A stretch of 64,000 nt of DNA from Actinophytocola sp. (GCA_009377395.1 WHUB01000004.1:1785-65784); one strand, 5' to 3'; numbered from the stretch's first letter, positions 8,761-18,705 are shown. Translations and numbers: made by a program. The notes: generated by a model not told the origin, from the letters alone.

Positions 8761-10361
8761 GCGTAGCCCTGCTCGGCGAGGAAACGCTGCCGGTGGGCGG
8801 CGTAGTCGGCGTCGACGGTGTCGCGGGCGACCACGGAGTAGAAGTGCGCCTGCCCGCCGTTCGCCTTGGGCCGCAGCAGCCTGCCGAGTCGTTGCGCCTC
8901 CTCCTGCCGGGAGCCGAAGGTGCCGGAGATCTGGATCGCCACCGCGGCCTCCGGCAGGTCGATGGAGAAGTTCGCCACCTTCGACACCACCAGCTGCGGG
9001 ATCTCGCCCTGCCGGAACGCCTCGAACAGCCGCTCCCGCTCGGCGTTGCGGGTGGAGCCCTTGATCACCGGCGCGTCCAGCTCGGCGCCGATCTCGTCGA
9101 GCTGGTCGAGGTAGGCTCCGATCACGAGCGTCGGCTCCCCGGCGTGCTTCTCCACAATGGACCGGATCACCGGCAGCTTGGTGCGGGCCGACGAGCAGAT
9201 CCGATACCGCTCGTCGACGTCGGCGGTGGCGTAGGACATCCGCTCCGACTCGGTCAGCGTCACCCGCACCTCGACGCACTCCGCCGGGGCGATCCAGCCC
9301 TGCTGCTCGATGTCGCGCCACGGGACGTCGTAGCGCTTCGGCCCGATCAGCGAGAAGACGTCGCCCTCGCGGCCGTCCTCGCGCACCAGCGTGGCCGTCA
9401 GCCCGAGCCGCCGTCGCGACTGAAGGTCGGCGGTCATGCGGAACACCGGCGCCGGCAGCAGATGCACCTCGTCGTAGATCATCAACCCCCAGTCGCGGGA
9501 GTCGAGCAGTTCGAGATGCCGGTAGGCGCCCTTGGTCTTGCGGGTCAGCACCTGGTACGTCGCGATGGTGATCGGCCGGATCTCCTTGCGCTCACCCGAA
9601 TACTCGCCTATCTCGTCCTCGGTCAGCGACGTCCTGGCGAGCAGCTCCCGCTTCCACTGCCTGCCCGCGACGGTGTTGGTGACCAGGATCAGCGTCGTCG
9701 CCTGTGCCTGCGCCATCGCGGCCATGCCGACCAGCGTCTTGCCCGCCCCGCACGGCAGCACCACGACGCCGGAGCCGCCCGCCCAGAAGGCGGTGGCCGC
9801 CTCCTGCTGGTAGCCGCGCAGTGCCCAGCCGGTCTCGTCGAGCGACATCGGGTGCGCCTCGCCGTCGACGTACCCCGCGAGGTCCTCGGCGGGCCAGCCG
9901 ACCTTGAGCAGCGCCTGCTTGAGTCTGCCGCGCTCGGACGGATACACCGCGACGGTGTCGTCGTCGATGCGCTCGCCCAGCATCGGTGCGATCTTGCGGG
10001 AGCGCAGCACCTCCTCGAGGACCGCCCGGTCGGTCGTGGTCATCACGAGGCCGTGCGCGGGGTGGTTGGCGATTTGCAGCCGCCCGAACCGCGCCATGGT
10101 GTCCACGACGTCGATCAGCAGCGGCTGCGGCACCGGGAAGCGGGTGTAGTTGGTCAGCGCGTCGACGACCTGCTCGGCGTCGTGCCCGGCCGCGCGGGCG
10201 TTCCACAGCGCGAGTGGCGTGATGCGGTAGGTGTGCACGTGCTCGGGGGCACGTTCCAGCTCGGCGAACGGCGCGATCGCCACGCGGGCGTCGTCGGCAC
10301 GGTCGTGGTCGACCTCGAGGAGGACGGTCTTGTCCGACTGGACGATCAGCGGGCCATTCAC
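8727..10361 (-). CDS. XPB-type DNA repair helicase (ERCC3 homologue)
   Basis: A 544-residue superfamily 2 helicase very close to mycobacterial XPB (Rv0861c). The N-terminal region begins GPLIVQSDKTVLLEVDHD. Walker A is PCGAGKTLVG, Walker B/DEVH is IYDEVHLLP, motif III LTATLVRED, and motif VI QRLGRLLRP. XPB unwinds DNA 3'-5' and is linked to nucleotide excision repair. I placed the start at GTG 10361, where mycobacterial proteins begin and where a TATAAA box lies 7 bases upstream. The frame stays open to 10658, but that extension is not family-like. The gene is convergent with the siderophore operon and overlaps it by 34 bp. Confidence 0.92.
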   Translation of the reverse strand: MNGPLIVQSDKTVLLEVDHDRADDARVAIAPFAELERAPEHVHTYRITPLALWNARAAGHDAEQVVDALTNYTRFPVPQPLLIDVVDTMARFGRLQIANHPAHGLVMTTTDRAVLEEVLRSRKIAPMLGERIDDDTVAVYPSERGRLKQALLKVGWPAEDLAGYVDGEAHPMSLDETGWALRGYQQEAATAFWAGGSGVVVLPCGAGKTLVGMAAMAQAQATTLILVTNTVAGRQWKRELLARTSLTEDEIGEYSGERKEIRPITIATYQVLTRKTKGAYRHLELLDSRDWGLMIYDEVHLLPAPVFRMTADLQSRRRLGLTATLVREDGREGDVFSLIGPKRYDVPWRDIEQQGWIAPAECVEVRVTLTESERMSYATADVDERYRICSSARTKLPVIRSIVEKHAGEPTLVIGAYLDQLDEIGAELDAPVIKGSTRNAERERLFEAFRQGEIPQLVVSKVANFSIDLPEAAVAIQISGTFGSRQEEAQRLGRLLRPKANGGQAHFYSVVARDTVDADYAAHRQRFLAEQGYAYTIRDAEDVA

Positions 10362-10838
10362 ACCTCCCTTTATAACAGTGTCGGTGGCCACCGGACCGTG
10401 CTCGGATCGGCACCCTCGGTTGTCGTCTTCCACCAGGTGATCCACAGCGTCATGCGGCCGTTCGGGTGAGATCAGCAAACCCGATGCCACCGGCGCGAGC
10501 ACCAAGATCACGCCGCTGCGACGGCGGCGCCGCGGCGGCGGGACGTCCGGCCCGCGCCGCGAGACGATCGGCCGCCCGCGCCAGTTGCGCAGGTGCGCTG
10601 CGATTTCGGCCGCTGAGAGTGAGCGCCGATCGGCTTTTAGTGCCATCTTCTGTCCCACCGAAATGGACGATCAACTACCGCCGGTAGCACGTGCTGATGC
10701 ACGGGATGCGGTCTTTTCGTCGCCAGGTGGGCCAGTTACTCTCCGAGCTACCGCCGCCCCGCATGGCCGACGACAACGAGGTGTGCGTGGCGACCCCGGC
10801 CTGGTGGACAAGAAGGAAGATCCGAGAAGGACAGCAGT
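10362..10838. other. Intergenic region between divergent XPB and conservon genes
   Basis: About 477 bp. On the minus strand an open frame of 99 codons from 10658 runs in frame into XPB and includes a hydrophobic run SGVILVLAPVASGLLI and a basic PPPRRRRRSG segment. I cannot match it to a family. It could be a small gene, but the TATAAA box near 10370 argues against it being part of XPB. The right-hand part should hold the promoter of the sensor kinase gene, whose AGAAGGA ribosome-binding site is at 10825-10831. Confidence 0.4.
10369..10374 (-). promoter_or_regulatory. -10 box giving a probably leaderless XPB transcript
   Basis: TATAAA on the minus strand is rare in this GC context. A start point 6-7 bases downstream would fall on or beside the GTG at 10361, so the mRNA would be leaderless. 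The GGGAGG at 10363-10368 is only one base from the GTG, too near for normal ribosome binding. I see no clear -35. Confidence 0.45.
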
Positions 10839-13586
10839 GTGCCCCGACGCGCGACGGCTCATCCCGATGACGCGACGCAGCGCGCCTCGGCGGATGCGGC
10901 CGATCCCACGGGCAACTCTCGGCTCGGCGGCCTGAACCCGAACGTCGCGGGCAGCGGATGGCAGCTGCGGAACTGGTCGCTGCGCACCAAGCTGATCGCG
11001 GCACTGCTGGTGCCGACCATGACCGCGGTCGTGCTGATCGGCATGCGGTTTCACGACCAGGTCCAGTCGGCGGGCAGGCTCGCCGAGCTGTCCGCGCGGG
11101 TCCACACCGACACCGCCCTCGCCGAGCTGGTCCACGTCTTGCAGCGGGAGCGTGACTTGACCGTCCGCTCGATCGCCAACGGTCGCGCCGGCGCCGATTC
11201 CGCGCTCACCCAGCAGCGCCGCCGGGTCGACGATCAGCTCGGCGCGTTCAGCCGGACGCTCGCCGCCTCCCGGTCCGAGCTCGCGGCCGGCGCCGCCGAC
11301 CGGTTCAACCGGCTGCGGGACCGCCTCGACGACCTGAGCAAGCTGCGGTTCCGTGCCGAGCACGGCGTCTCCGCCGCCGACCGGGTGCTGCGGTCGTACA
11401 GCACGCTGATCTCGGCGCTGATGTCGTCGCGGGTGCAGTCCGTGGTCACCATCAACGAGCCGGGGCTGGTGCGGCTGCAACTGGCGGGCTCCGCGGTGTC
11501 CCGGGTCAAGGACCAGATGTCGACCGCCCGTGCGCTCGTCGCGGCAGCGCTGGCCACCGGCTCGCTCGGCCCGGAGGACGAGCGGCTGCTCAGCGCGGCG
11601 GCCGCCCAGGTCGCGGCGTGGCGCACCGACTTCCGCAAGTTCGCGACGCCGCCGCAGCAGCGGATGTACGACGACACCGTCACCGGCATGATCGTCGACC
11701 AGCGCGACCAGATTCTGGAGTCGGTGCTGACGCGCTCGGAGACCGGGCAGTCGCTCGCCGGGCTCGATCCGGTGCGGTGGGAGACGTCGTCGACCTACAC
11801 CATCAACCTCGTCCGCAAGGTCGAGGAGGCGCTGCTCAGCCGGATGCAGCAGCGCACCGACGCGCTCGCCGACCAGGCGCGGACGGCGGCGCTGCGCGAC
11901 AGCGGGATCGTGGTCGGGCTGCTGCTGTTCGCCGTGCTGCTCGCGCTGGTCATCGCGCGCTCGCTGCTCGGGCCGCTGCGGACGCTGCGCAGCACCGCGC
12001 TCGAGGTCGCCGAGTACCGGCTGCCCGCCGCGGTGCAGGGTCTGCTGCTCGACCCCAACGCCGTGCGCCCGCCCGAGGTCGCTCCCGTCCCGGTGAGCAG
12101 CAACGACGAGGTCGGGCACGTCGCCCGCGCCTTCGACGCCGTGCACGGCGAGGCGATCCGGCTCGCCGCCGAGCAGGCCGAGCTGCGCGGCAACGTCAAC
12201 GCGATGTTCGTCAACCTGTCCCGGCGGGGGCAGGAGCTGGCCGACCGGCAGCTCGACATGCTCGACCGGATGGAGGCCGAGGAGCAGGACCCCGACACGC
12301 TCGCCTCGCTGTTCGAGCTGGATCACCTCGCCACCCGGTCGCGGCGGATCTGCGAGAACCTGCTCGTGCTGACCGGCAACGACTTCGCCCGGATGCTGCC
12401 CGGCGCCGTGGCCGCGTCCGAGGTGATCGGCGCGGCCCTCTCCGAGATCGAGCAGTACCAGCGGGTCGAGCTGGCCCCGGTGCCCGACGTCGCGGTGCGC
12501 GGTGACGTCGTCAGCGATGTGGTGCACGTGATCTCGGAGCTGCTGGAGAACGCCACCAACGGCTCGCCGGAGACGACCGTGTCGCTGGCCAGCTCGGTCG
12601 TGAAGGGTGGCGCGTGGCTGGTCGAGATCACCGACAGCGGGCCCGGGATGTCGCACGAGGCGATCGAGTCGGCCAACACCCGCCTCGCCGAGCTGCCCGA
12701 GATCGACATCGAGGCGTCCCGGAAGATGGGGCTTTTCGTCGTCGGCAGGCTCGCCCAGCGCAACGGGCTCGCGGTCCGGTTGCGGCACGCCGCGACCGGC
12801 GGGCTGACCGCGTCTGTCCTCGTGCCGGCGCAGGTCATCGGCGAGCTGCCCGATGACGCCGACCTGGGGCAGTCGACCGCGCCCGGCAGGCGCCCGGAGT
12901 GGCTGGACACCGTCACCGTCCGGTCGCGCAAGCACCCGGGCGGGGCCGGACCGCCGAAGCGGGCGCCGGTGGTCACCGAACGGCAGGAACCCGCCGACGA
13001 GGGCGTCGTGCGCCACCATCCGCTCGACGACGACCAGCCGACCGAACGGCTGCCGGTCTACAAGGACCTGCTCACCAGGTGGTTCCGCGAGGGCGACGAC
13101 GAGCCCGAGATGCCGGGGCTCTACACCGGGCCGTTCCGTCCGGTCCGCCCGGATCCCGAGGAGGCGGACGACGCCGAGGAGGCGGTCGAGGAGCCGTCGA
13201 TTCTCGACCAGCCCACGAATCGGACGATGCGGCCGGTCGATGCGGCCAAAGGAGTGAACTCCGCCGACACGAGCGTGTCGCGTTCGGGCGAGGAGTTCGC
13301 GCCGCCGTCCCATGGTGAGCTGGACCTCGGCGACACCGGGTTCGATGGTGCTGACCAGCCGGTATCGGAGCAGCTCAGTGGGGATGTCGCCGAGGAAGGG
13401 ACGGTGCGGGAAACCGACGTGATCTCCCGTGCGCCCGACGCCATCAGGAGCAGGATGCGCAGCCTCGCGAAGGGGATGCAACGGGCGAGAAACGCAGGCG
13501 ACGAGGAATACGCTGACTCAGGACAGACGGCCACCGTGGCCGCATGGCTCGATGAGCGAGTCGGATCAGGAGGCAAGGAGGGTTAG
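10839..13586 (+). CDS. Conservon sensor histidine kinase-like protein (nitrate/nitrite-sensor domain)
   Basis: A 915-residue membrane protein. A first membrane helix lies at about 50-70, followed by an extracellular NIT-type helical sensor domain (about 71-350), a second helix near 357-378, and a HAMP linker. A GHKL ATPase domain spans about 560-670, with N-box ELLENATNGS and G1 box DSGPGM. No clear phospho-acceptor H-box is visible, as is usual for conservon (CvnA) kinases. The last about 230 residues are acidic, proline-rich and low complexity. GTG 10839 follows AGAAGGA. It overlaps the roadblock gene by one base and begins a cvnA-B-C operon. Confidence 0.85.
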   Translation: MPRRATAHPDDATQRASADAADPTGNSRLGGLNPNVAGSGWQLRNWSLRTKLIAALLVPTMTAVVLIGMRFHDQVQSAGRLAELSARVHTDTALAELVHVLQRERDLTVRSIANGRAGADSALTQQRRRVDDQLGAFSRTLAASRSELAAGAADRFNRLRDRLDDLSKLRFRAEHGVSAADRVLRSYSTLISALMSSRVQSVVTINEPGLVRLQLAGSAVSRVKDQMSTARALVAAALATGSLGPEDERLLSAAAAQVAAWRTDFRKFATPPQQRMYDDTVTGMIVDQRDQILESVLTRSETGQSLAGLDPVRWETSSTYTINLVRKVEEALLSRMQQRTDALADQARTAALRDSGIVVGLLLFAVLLALVIARSLLGPLRTLRSTALEVAEYRLPAAVQGLLLDPNAVRPPEVAPVPVSSNDEVGHVARAFDAVHGEAIRLAAEQAELRGNVNAMFVNLSRRGQELADRQLDMLDRMEAEEQDPDTLASLFELDHLATRSRRICENLLVLTGNDFARMLPGAVAASEVIGAALSEIEQYQRVELAPVPDVAVRGDVVSDVVHVISELLENATNGSPETTVSLASSVVKGGAWLVEITDSGPGMSHEAIESANTRLAELPEIDIEASRKMGLFVVGRLAQRNGLAVRLRHAATGGLTASVLVPAQVIGELPDDADLGQSTAPGRRPEWLDTVTVRSRKHPGGAGPPKRAPVVTERQEPADEGVVRHHPLDDDQPTERLPVYKDLLTRWFREGDDEPEMPGLYTGPFRPVRPDPEEADDAEEAVEEPSILDQPTNRTMRPVDAAKGVNSADTSVSRSGEEFAPPSHGELDLGDTGFDGADQPVSEQLSGDVAEEGTVRETDVISRAPDAIRSRMRSLAKGMQRARNAGDEEYADSGQTATVAAWLDERVGSGGKEG

Positions 13587-13972
13587 TGACATCGTCCGCT
13601 GGGCAGCCGGCTGGGACCGTTGCAGCGCTGCTCACGGATTTCGCAGAACGGGTCGACGGGATCGCGCACGTGATCATCGCCGGACGGGACGGCATGCCGC
13701 GTGCGGTGTCGGCCGAGCTGCCGAGGGACCAAGCCGAGCAGCTCGCCGCGATCGCGTCGGGCCTGATGTACATGGCGGGAAGCGCGGCGGACTGCTTCAC
13801 CGGGGGCGCGGTGAACCAGACCGTGGTCGAGATGGAACGGGGCTACCTGTACCTGATGTCGGTCGGTGACGGCGCGGTCATCGCCGCGCTGGCCTCGCCG
13901 AGGTCGGAGCTGGGCACGGTGGCCTATGAGCTGGCGATGCTGACCGAGTCGCTGGCTTCGCGGCAGGTGTAG
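13586..13972 (+). CDS. Roadblock/LC7-domain protein (CvnB/MglB-like)
   Basis: A 128-residue protein that is essentially one roadblock/LC7 domain: FAERVDGIAHVIIAGRDGMP at the start and GYLYLMSVGDGAVIAALA near residue 92. These proteins act as partners or GTPase-activating factors of small Ras-like GTPases, which in conservons are encoded by the fourth gene. It starts at GTG 13586 inside the stop codon of the kinase gene, so the two are coupled. Confidence 0.88.
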   Translation: MTSSAGQPAGTVAALLTDFAERVDGIAHVIIAGRDGMPRAVSAELPRDQAEQLAAIASGLMYMAGSAADCFTGGAVNQTVVEMERGYLYLMSVGDGAVIAALASPRSELGTVAYELAMLTESLASRQV

Positions 13973-13991
13973 GGCAACAAGGGGAGCAGCA

Positions 13992-14387
13992 GTGAACGAA
14001 ACCAGCAGTGACGAGGCGAGTTTCTACCCGGTGCCACCCGCGCAGCGGCAGGTGTCGCTCGCCCGGCCGTACGCACGCACCCGGGGGCGGACCCGGCCGG
14101 ATCGCAACCTCGCGCTCGAAGCGGTGGTCGCCACGAGCGAGCGGGGCAGGCGTCACCAGGGAGTGAGCGCGGTCGAGCAGCGCACCATCTGCGACTTCTG
14201 CACCCAGGCCCGAACCGTCGCCGACATCGTGGCCGAGCTGCGGCTGCCGCTCGGCGTGGTGAAGGTGATCGTGGCGGACATGGCCGACGCCGGACTGGTC
14301 CACGTGCACCAGCCGGGGCTGGCCTTCGGCGACAGGTCCTCCCGCGAGTTCACCGAACGCCTCCTTCGCAGCCTCCACGACCTCTGA
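13992..14387 (+). CDS. DUF742 protein (CvnC-like)
   Basis: A 131-residue DUF742 protein starting at GTG 13992, 7 bases after AAGGGGAG. It has the typical RPYARTRGRT segment and a winged-helix-like C-terminal half (VADIVAELRLPLGVVKVIVADM). DUF742 genes normally precede the conservon GTPase gene. Here the operon ends after it, with 21-bp repeats and then a convergent gene, so no GTPase is encoded at this locus. The other DUF742 gene of the window, at 28398, also lacks a GTPase neighbour. Confidence 0.88.
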   Translation: MNETSSDEASFYPVPPAQRQVSLARPYARTRGRTRPDRNLALEAVVATSERGRRHQGVSAVEQRTICDFCTQARTVADIVAELRLPLGVVKVIVADMADAGLVHVHQPGLAFGDRSSREFTERLLRSLHDL

Positions 14388-14530
14388 CGGACGGCGCGGG
14401 ATGGCGCGAGTCCCACGTTGTGGTGCCGCGAGTCCCGGGTTTCTCGCGCAGCGCGGTGTCGCGAGTGCGGAACACGCAGGCACGGACGCAGGACACAACG
14501 GCCTGGATGTGGGACACGACGGCACCGGGG
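14388..14530. repeat. 21-bp tandem repeat array, locus A
   Basis: The whole gap between two convergent genes is repeat-derived. Three clear units of 21 bp run 14464-14484, 14485-14505 and 14506-14526, each with a GGAACACGCAGG or GGACACGACGG core. To their left are more diverged units containing GCGAGTCCC. The same unit occurs at 28578, 36525, 58564 and 59281. Confidence 0.8.
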
Positions 14531-16801
14531 TCAGTCGTCCACCAGGGCGGCCGAGGTTATCCGGTGGAGGGGGAAACGTTCGGCGCTCGCTCCTTCGAGG
14601 ACGCCGCCGGTCAGCCCCACCGGGGTGACGACCCGCTGGGTCGCGGTGCCGTGGGAGTCGACCAGCCCGATCCACACCTGACGTCCGCCGCTCGCCGCCT
14701 CCCGCAGCAGCGCGAGCGTCGTCGAGGTGTCGCCGGTGCCGGAGCCGTGCCGGGAGGCGGCCGCCCGTTCCCCCGCCTTGATGCGGTCCACGACGCCGGC
14801 CACCTGCTGCCTGCCGTTCCCGCGCGGCGACCCCGCCGCCGCGCGGGCGCGTGACGGAATCCGCCTGCCGCGCTGCCTGAGGTCGATCACCCTGCCGTCC
14901 GGTCCTTCCGCGGCCGGGGTGAACCCGTGCTCGCGCAGGCCGGTCATCACGTCGGCCAGCGGCCGGTCGCTGACCACCACCGTCGGCGCGATCGACCGCA
15001 GCCCCAGCGCACCGCCCGCGGGCCCGGCCAGCACCTCGGCGAGCAGCGCCTCGTCCTCGCAGCGCAGGAACGACGCGCACGCCCCGCCCCGCAGCCTGCC
15101 GTGGCGGCGGGCGACGTCGTCGATCAGGTACGTCAGCGACTGCGGCACCGGCGTGGCCGAGCGGGCGGCGAACAGCTCGTGCAGCTCGGTCGCGGTTCGA
15201 CCGGAGTCGAGCGCCCGCCGCACCGACGCCTCGCTCACCCGGTACACCGTCGCGTGCCCGGTCGACTCCGGGTCGGCGACGGCGGCGACCTCGGCGGCCA
15301 GGCCCGGCTCGAGCGGGCCCGGCGCGACCACGGTGAGGTCGGCCTGCACCAGCACGTGATCGACCGGCTCCGGCATCGCGTCGGCCATCGCCGCCGCCGC
15401 GCGGTGCCGCGGGTCGTCGTCCTCCGATGCGTCGGTGAGGAACGCCCGCGCGGCCGTCGTCGCCGCGCCGAGCGCGACCAGCCCGAGCACGCTCGCCTCG
15501 GCCACCGTCCAGCGCACCAGGTCGTCGCGGAGACTGCCGCCCCGCCGCGGCGCCTGCCAGGCCAGGTACCCGACCAGGCTCTCGACGTCCGCGCCGGTTC
15601 CCGGCGGCAGCTCTGACAGCGCCCGCAGCACCCGCCGCCTGCCTTCCGGCGCGAGCGGACGGCGCAGCCGCTCCGACAGCGGCGTCGGCGGCTTGTCCGC
15701 CGGGTCCGCCGTGCGCCCGCCCGCCGCCGTGCCGTAGCCGAGCCCGGGCAGCCGGGGCAGCGTGAGCCAGGCGTCGGCCAGCAACGTCCACTGCGCCGAC
15801 GGCGGTGTCGCCAGCCAGGTGTCGGTGAGCGTGGTCGGCACCCACGCGGCGTCCTCCTCGTTGCTCTCCGCCGCGAGTCCGGCCCCGACGACCACCTCCG
15901 CGAGCAACACCGCCCGCGGCTCGTCGACGTCGAGCTCCCGCATGATCCGGCGGACCTCCCGCACCCCGAGCCCGCCGGCCTTGAGCACGGGCGCCGGCGC
16001 CTGACCCCACGACTCGAGCAGGTCGCCCGCCTGCCGCAGCAGCGCCATCGCCTCGCCCGCCGCCGTCTGGTCCACGGTGGCTTCGGCGTGATCGCGGGTG
16101 TCGAGGCGCGGCGGCGTCAGCGCCGACTCGCCGAACGCCCTCCCGCCGCGTAGGTGCACCCCGAGCTGGCGGGGTAGTTCGACGGTGCTCGCGTCGCGCC
16201 GGAGCAGCAGCCCTCTGGCCAGCAGCCGCTGCACCGGCGTGGTCGCCTCCGCCAGCGGCACGTCGGTCGCGGCGTCGCGGCTGGTGCCGATCGGCGGGCC
16301 GGCCGCGAGCGTGTCCAGCAGGCCGCGTTCGTCTTCGCTGAGCCCGGCCAGCGCCGCGTCGAGGTCGGCGTCGTCCAGCGCGGGCAGCGGGCGTCCGAGT
16401 CCCGCCGCGTACGGTCCGACGACGTCGCGGACGGCGGGCACCACCGACACCGCGCCGCCGGAGTCGGCCTGCCAGGCGACGGCGAGCGCCCGCAGCCGGT
16501 CGAGGCAGCCCGTGGCGTTGGCGCCGAGCTGGGCGTCGACGTCGGCAGGCGCGACCGGCGTGGTGTCCGCGCCGAGCAGCAGCAGCGCCTCGAGCGTCGC
16601 CAGCGTCGCCGAGTCGAGCTGTTCACAGGCACGCGCCACCGACCCGGGCGTGCCCGCGCGGGTGGCGAGCACCGTCGAGTCCGGTGGTGGCGGGGTGGCG
16701 AGGTCGCGCCTGGCGAGCAGCAGCGCGGTCAGCTCGTCGGGCGTGGCCGACCGCAGTGCCGCTGCCAGGGAGGTCGCCGCCGAGTGGTGGGCCGCGTGCA
16801 T
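14531..16801 (-). CDS. Helicase-associated (XPB/Ssl2-like C-terminal) protein
   Basis: A 756-residue protein of the family represented in M. tuberculosis by Rv0862c, which as I recall has the same length. It begins LAAALRSATPDELTALLLARRDL and has the conserved HVLVQADLTVVAPGPLEP block near residue 480, the signature of the helicase-associated domain. No helicase motifs are present, so it is not an active helicase. In mycobacteria it adjoins the XPB gene. Here a conservon of 3.5 kb separates them. The start at ATG 16801 is set by similarity because no good ribosome-binding site is visible. Confidence 0.82.
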   Translation of the reverse strand: MHAAHHSAATSLAAALRSATPDELTALLLARRDLATPPPPDSTVLATRAGTPGSVARACEQLDSATLATLEALLLLGADTTPVAPADVDAQLGANATGCLDRLRALAVAWQADSGGAVSVVPAVRDVVGPYAAGLGRPLPALDDADLDAALAGLSEDERGLLDTLAAGPPIGTSRDAATDVPLAEATTPVQRLLARGLLLRRDASTVELPRQLGVHLRGGRAFGESALTPPRLDTRDHAEATVDQTAAGEAMALLRQAGDLLESWGQAPAPVLKAGGLGVREVRRIMRELDVDEPRAVLLAEVVVGAGLAAESNEEDAAWVPTTLTDTWLATPPSAQWTLLADAWLTLPRLPGLGYGTAAGGRTADPADKPPTPLSERLRRPLAPEGRRRVLRALSELPPGTGADVESLVGYLAWQAPRRGGSLRDDLVRWTVAEASVLGLVALGAATTAARAFLTDASEDDDPRHRAAAAMADAMPEPVDHVLVQADLTVVAPGPLEPGLAAEVAAVADPESTGHATVYRVSEASVRRALDSGRTATELHELFAARSATPVPQSLTYLIDDVARRHGRLRGGACASFLRCEDEALLAEVLAGPAGGALGLRSIAPTVVVSDRPLADVMTGLREHGFTPAAEGPDGRVIDLRQRGRRIPSRARAAAGSPRGNGRQQVAGVVDRIKAGERAAASRHGSGTGDTSTTLALLREAASGGRQVWIGLVDSHGTATQRVVTPVGLTGGVLEGASAERFPLHRITSAALVDD

Positions 16802-16854
16802 CACCGGAAACGATACCTGCGGGCAGGGCCGGACGGCGGGTGTCGGCGGCCGAC

Positions 16855-17018
16855 TAGGTCGTGTCTCGCGGATCCGTGGTCGCGGTCTCGGCGCCCAGAT
16901 CGTCCGTGGCTGCGTTGTCGTCGTCGACCATAGCTCCGCTATGGCCTTCCTCCTCCGCCTTGCCCCGAACAACCTGGATCACCCAGCCCATCGACCGAGA
17001 TCCATCAGACACGGCCTA
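16855..17018. mobile_element. MITE-like palindromic element, copy 1
   Basis: An about 160-bp element with imperfect terminal inverted repeats: left GGTCGTGTCTCGCGGATC, right (reverse complement) GGCCGTGTCTGATGGATC. It is flanked by TA on both sides, a likely target duplication. A central hairpin CCATAGC-TCC-GCTATGG and an internal CTCCTCCGCCTTGCC are shared with the three other copies. It lies between the divergent starts of the helicase-associated gene and a small gene, near their promoters. It encodes no protein of its own. Confidence 0.8.
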
Positions 17019-17060
17019 GAATCCGATCGCACGAGAGACGTCAGGACCCGGAGGAGCAAC

Positions 17061-17252
17061 GTGGCGAAGGCGAAGAAGGAGTCCAAGGCCCGGATCGACC
17101 CGTCGTGGCCGCAGCTGGACGACGGTGACCACCCGGTGAGCGAGCTGGCCGCCGACCGGCAGGGATCGCTGTCCCCGTTCGGCGAGGTGACCTTCCCACT
17201 GGACTCCGTGCCCTACGAGCACCCGGAAACGGAGATCAATAGGACTCCCTGA
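17061..17252 (+). CDS. Small conserved-looking hypothetical protein (63 aa)
   Basis: It starts at GTG 17061 with a strong GGAGGAG 5 bases upstream. The product opens with a lysine-rich AKAKKESKARIDPSWPQL and continues acidic (DDGDHPVSELAADRQGS), ending PYEHPETEINRTP. No membrane segment or known motif. It lies 57 bases ahead of malic enzyme on the same strand. I do not recognise a function. The strong ribosome-binding site and normal codon use make it a likely real gene. Confidence 0.65.
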   Translation: MAKAKKESKARIDPSWPQLDDGDHPVSELAADRQGSLSPFGEVTFPLDSVPYEHPETEINRTP

Positions 17253-17309
17253 CCGCCGACACGATAGGGTCAACCCACACATATCGGCGCTCGTCATTGC
17301 GGAGTCATC

Positions 17310-18698
17310 ATGGCTGTTCCCGGTCCTGGCTATTCGATCACCGTCCGTGTTGAAGCCCCCGCCCACGCGACCAGCGCGGGCGACCTGACGACGACGGTCG
17401 GCCAGGTCGGCGGGGTGCTGACCGCGTTCGACATCGTCGAGTCGCACACCGACCGCATCGTCGTCGACATCAGCGCCAACGTGCTCGACGCCGAGCATGC
17501 CGACGGCGTCACCGAGGCGCTCGAGCGGCTGTCCGGCGTCCGGGTGCGCAAGGTCTCCGACCGCACCTTCCTGATCCACCTCGGCGGCAAGATCGAGGTC
17601 AACTCGAAGGTCGCACTGCGCAACCGCGACGATCTCTCCCGCGCCTACACGCCGGGCGTCGCGCGGGTCTGCCAGGCCATCGCCGCCGACCCCGAGGACG
17701 CGCGCAGGCTCACCATCAAGCGCAACACCGTCGCCGTCGTCACCGACGGGTCCGCCGTGCTCGGGCTCGGCAACATCGGGCCCGCCGCGGCCCTGCCGGT
17801 GATGGAGGGCAAGGCGGCGCTGTTCAAGAAGTTCGCCGGGGTCGACGCCTGGCCGGTCTGCCTCGACACGCAGGACACCGAGGAGCTGATCCGCACGGTC
17901 GAGGTGCTCGCGCCCGGCTACGCCGGCATCAACCTGGAGGACATCGCCGCGCCGCGCTGCTTCGAGATCGAGGCACGGCTCCGGGAGAAGCTCGATATCC
18001 CGGTTTTCCACGACGACCAGCACGGCACCGCGATCGTGGTGCTCGCCGCGCTCCGCAACGCGCTGCGGGTGGTCGACAAGGACATCGCCGACTGCAAGAT
18101 CGTGGTGTGCGGGGTCGGCGCCGCCGGGTCGGCCATCATCAAGCTGCTGCAGCTCAAGAAGCCGGCCGACATCGTCGCCGTCGGCAGGCGGGGGATCGTG
18201 CACACCGGCCTCGAGGACATGAACCCCAACGTGCAGTGGATCGCCGAGAACACCAACTCCGAGCAGGCCCAGGGCAGCCTGCATGACGCGCTGGTCGGCG
18301 CCGACGTGTTCATCGGCGTCTCGGGGCCGAACCTGTTCGAGGCGGAGCAGGTGGCGACCATGGCCGACGACGCGGTGGTGTTCGCGCTGGCCAACCCCGA
18401 CCCGGAGATCGACCCGATCGAGGCGCAGCAGCACGCCGCCGTCGTCGCTACCGGGCGCAGCGACTACCCGAACCAGATCAACAACGTGCTGGCCTTTCCC
18501 GGTGTCTTCCGGGGCCTGCTCGACGCCCACGCGCACCATATCGAGGACGAGATGTTGGTCGCCGCCGCCGACGCCATCGCGGACGTGGTGGCCGCCGACC
18601 GGCTCAATGCGGCGTTCATCGTGCCGAGCGTGTTCGACTCCGCCGTCGCGCCCGCCGTGGCCGACGCGGTGAAGGGTGTCGCGCTGCGTGAGGGATAG
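17310..18698 (+). CDS. NAD-dependent malic enzyme with N-terminal ACT domain
   Basis: A 462-residue enzyme converting malate to pyruvate and CO2. An ACT domain (about 8-85) precedes the malic enzyme core: [13 protein letters not shown], the metal-binding [12 protein letters not shown], a Rossmann GVGAAGSAI and the late [15 protein letters not shown]. The ACT domain suggests amino-acid control of the enzyme. ATG 17310 lies 5 bases after GCGGAG. moaC begins 7 bases after its stop. Confidence 0.93.
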   Translation: MAVPGPGYSITVRVEAPAHATSAGDLTTTVGQVGGVLTAFDIVESHTDRIVVDISANVLDAEHADGVTEALERLSGVRVRKVSDRTFLIHLGGKIEVNSKVALRNRDDLSRAYTPGVARVCQAIAADPEDARRLTIKRNTVAVVTDGSAVLGLGNIGPAAALPVMEGKAALFKKFAGVDAWPVCLDTQDTEELIRTVEVLAPGYAGINLEDIAAPRCFEIEARLREKLDIPVFHDDQHGTAIVVLAALRNALRVVDKDIADCKIVVCGVGAAGSAIIKLLQLKKPADIVAVGRRGIVHTGLEDMNPNVQWIAENTNSEQAQGSLHDALVGADVFIGVSGPNLFEAEQVATMADDAVVFALANPDPEIDPIEAQQHAAVVATGRSDYPNQINNVLAFPGVFRGLLDAHAHHIEDEMLVAAADAIADVVAADRLNAAFIVPSVFDSAVAPAVADAVKGVALREG

Positions 18699-18705
18699 TG
18701 GTGGG

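Noticed and set aside
10362-10658. N-terminal extension of XPB to 10658
   Set aside because: Mycobacterial XPB begins at GPLIVQSDK, and a TATAAA box lies just before GTG 10361.
14388-14530. Possible CRISPR array
   Set aside because: Units are contiguous 21-mers without unique spacers, and no cas gene is present.
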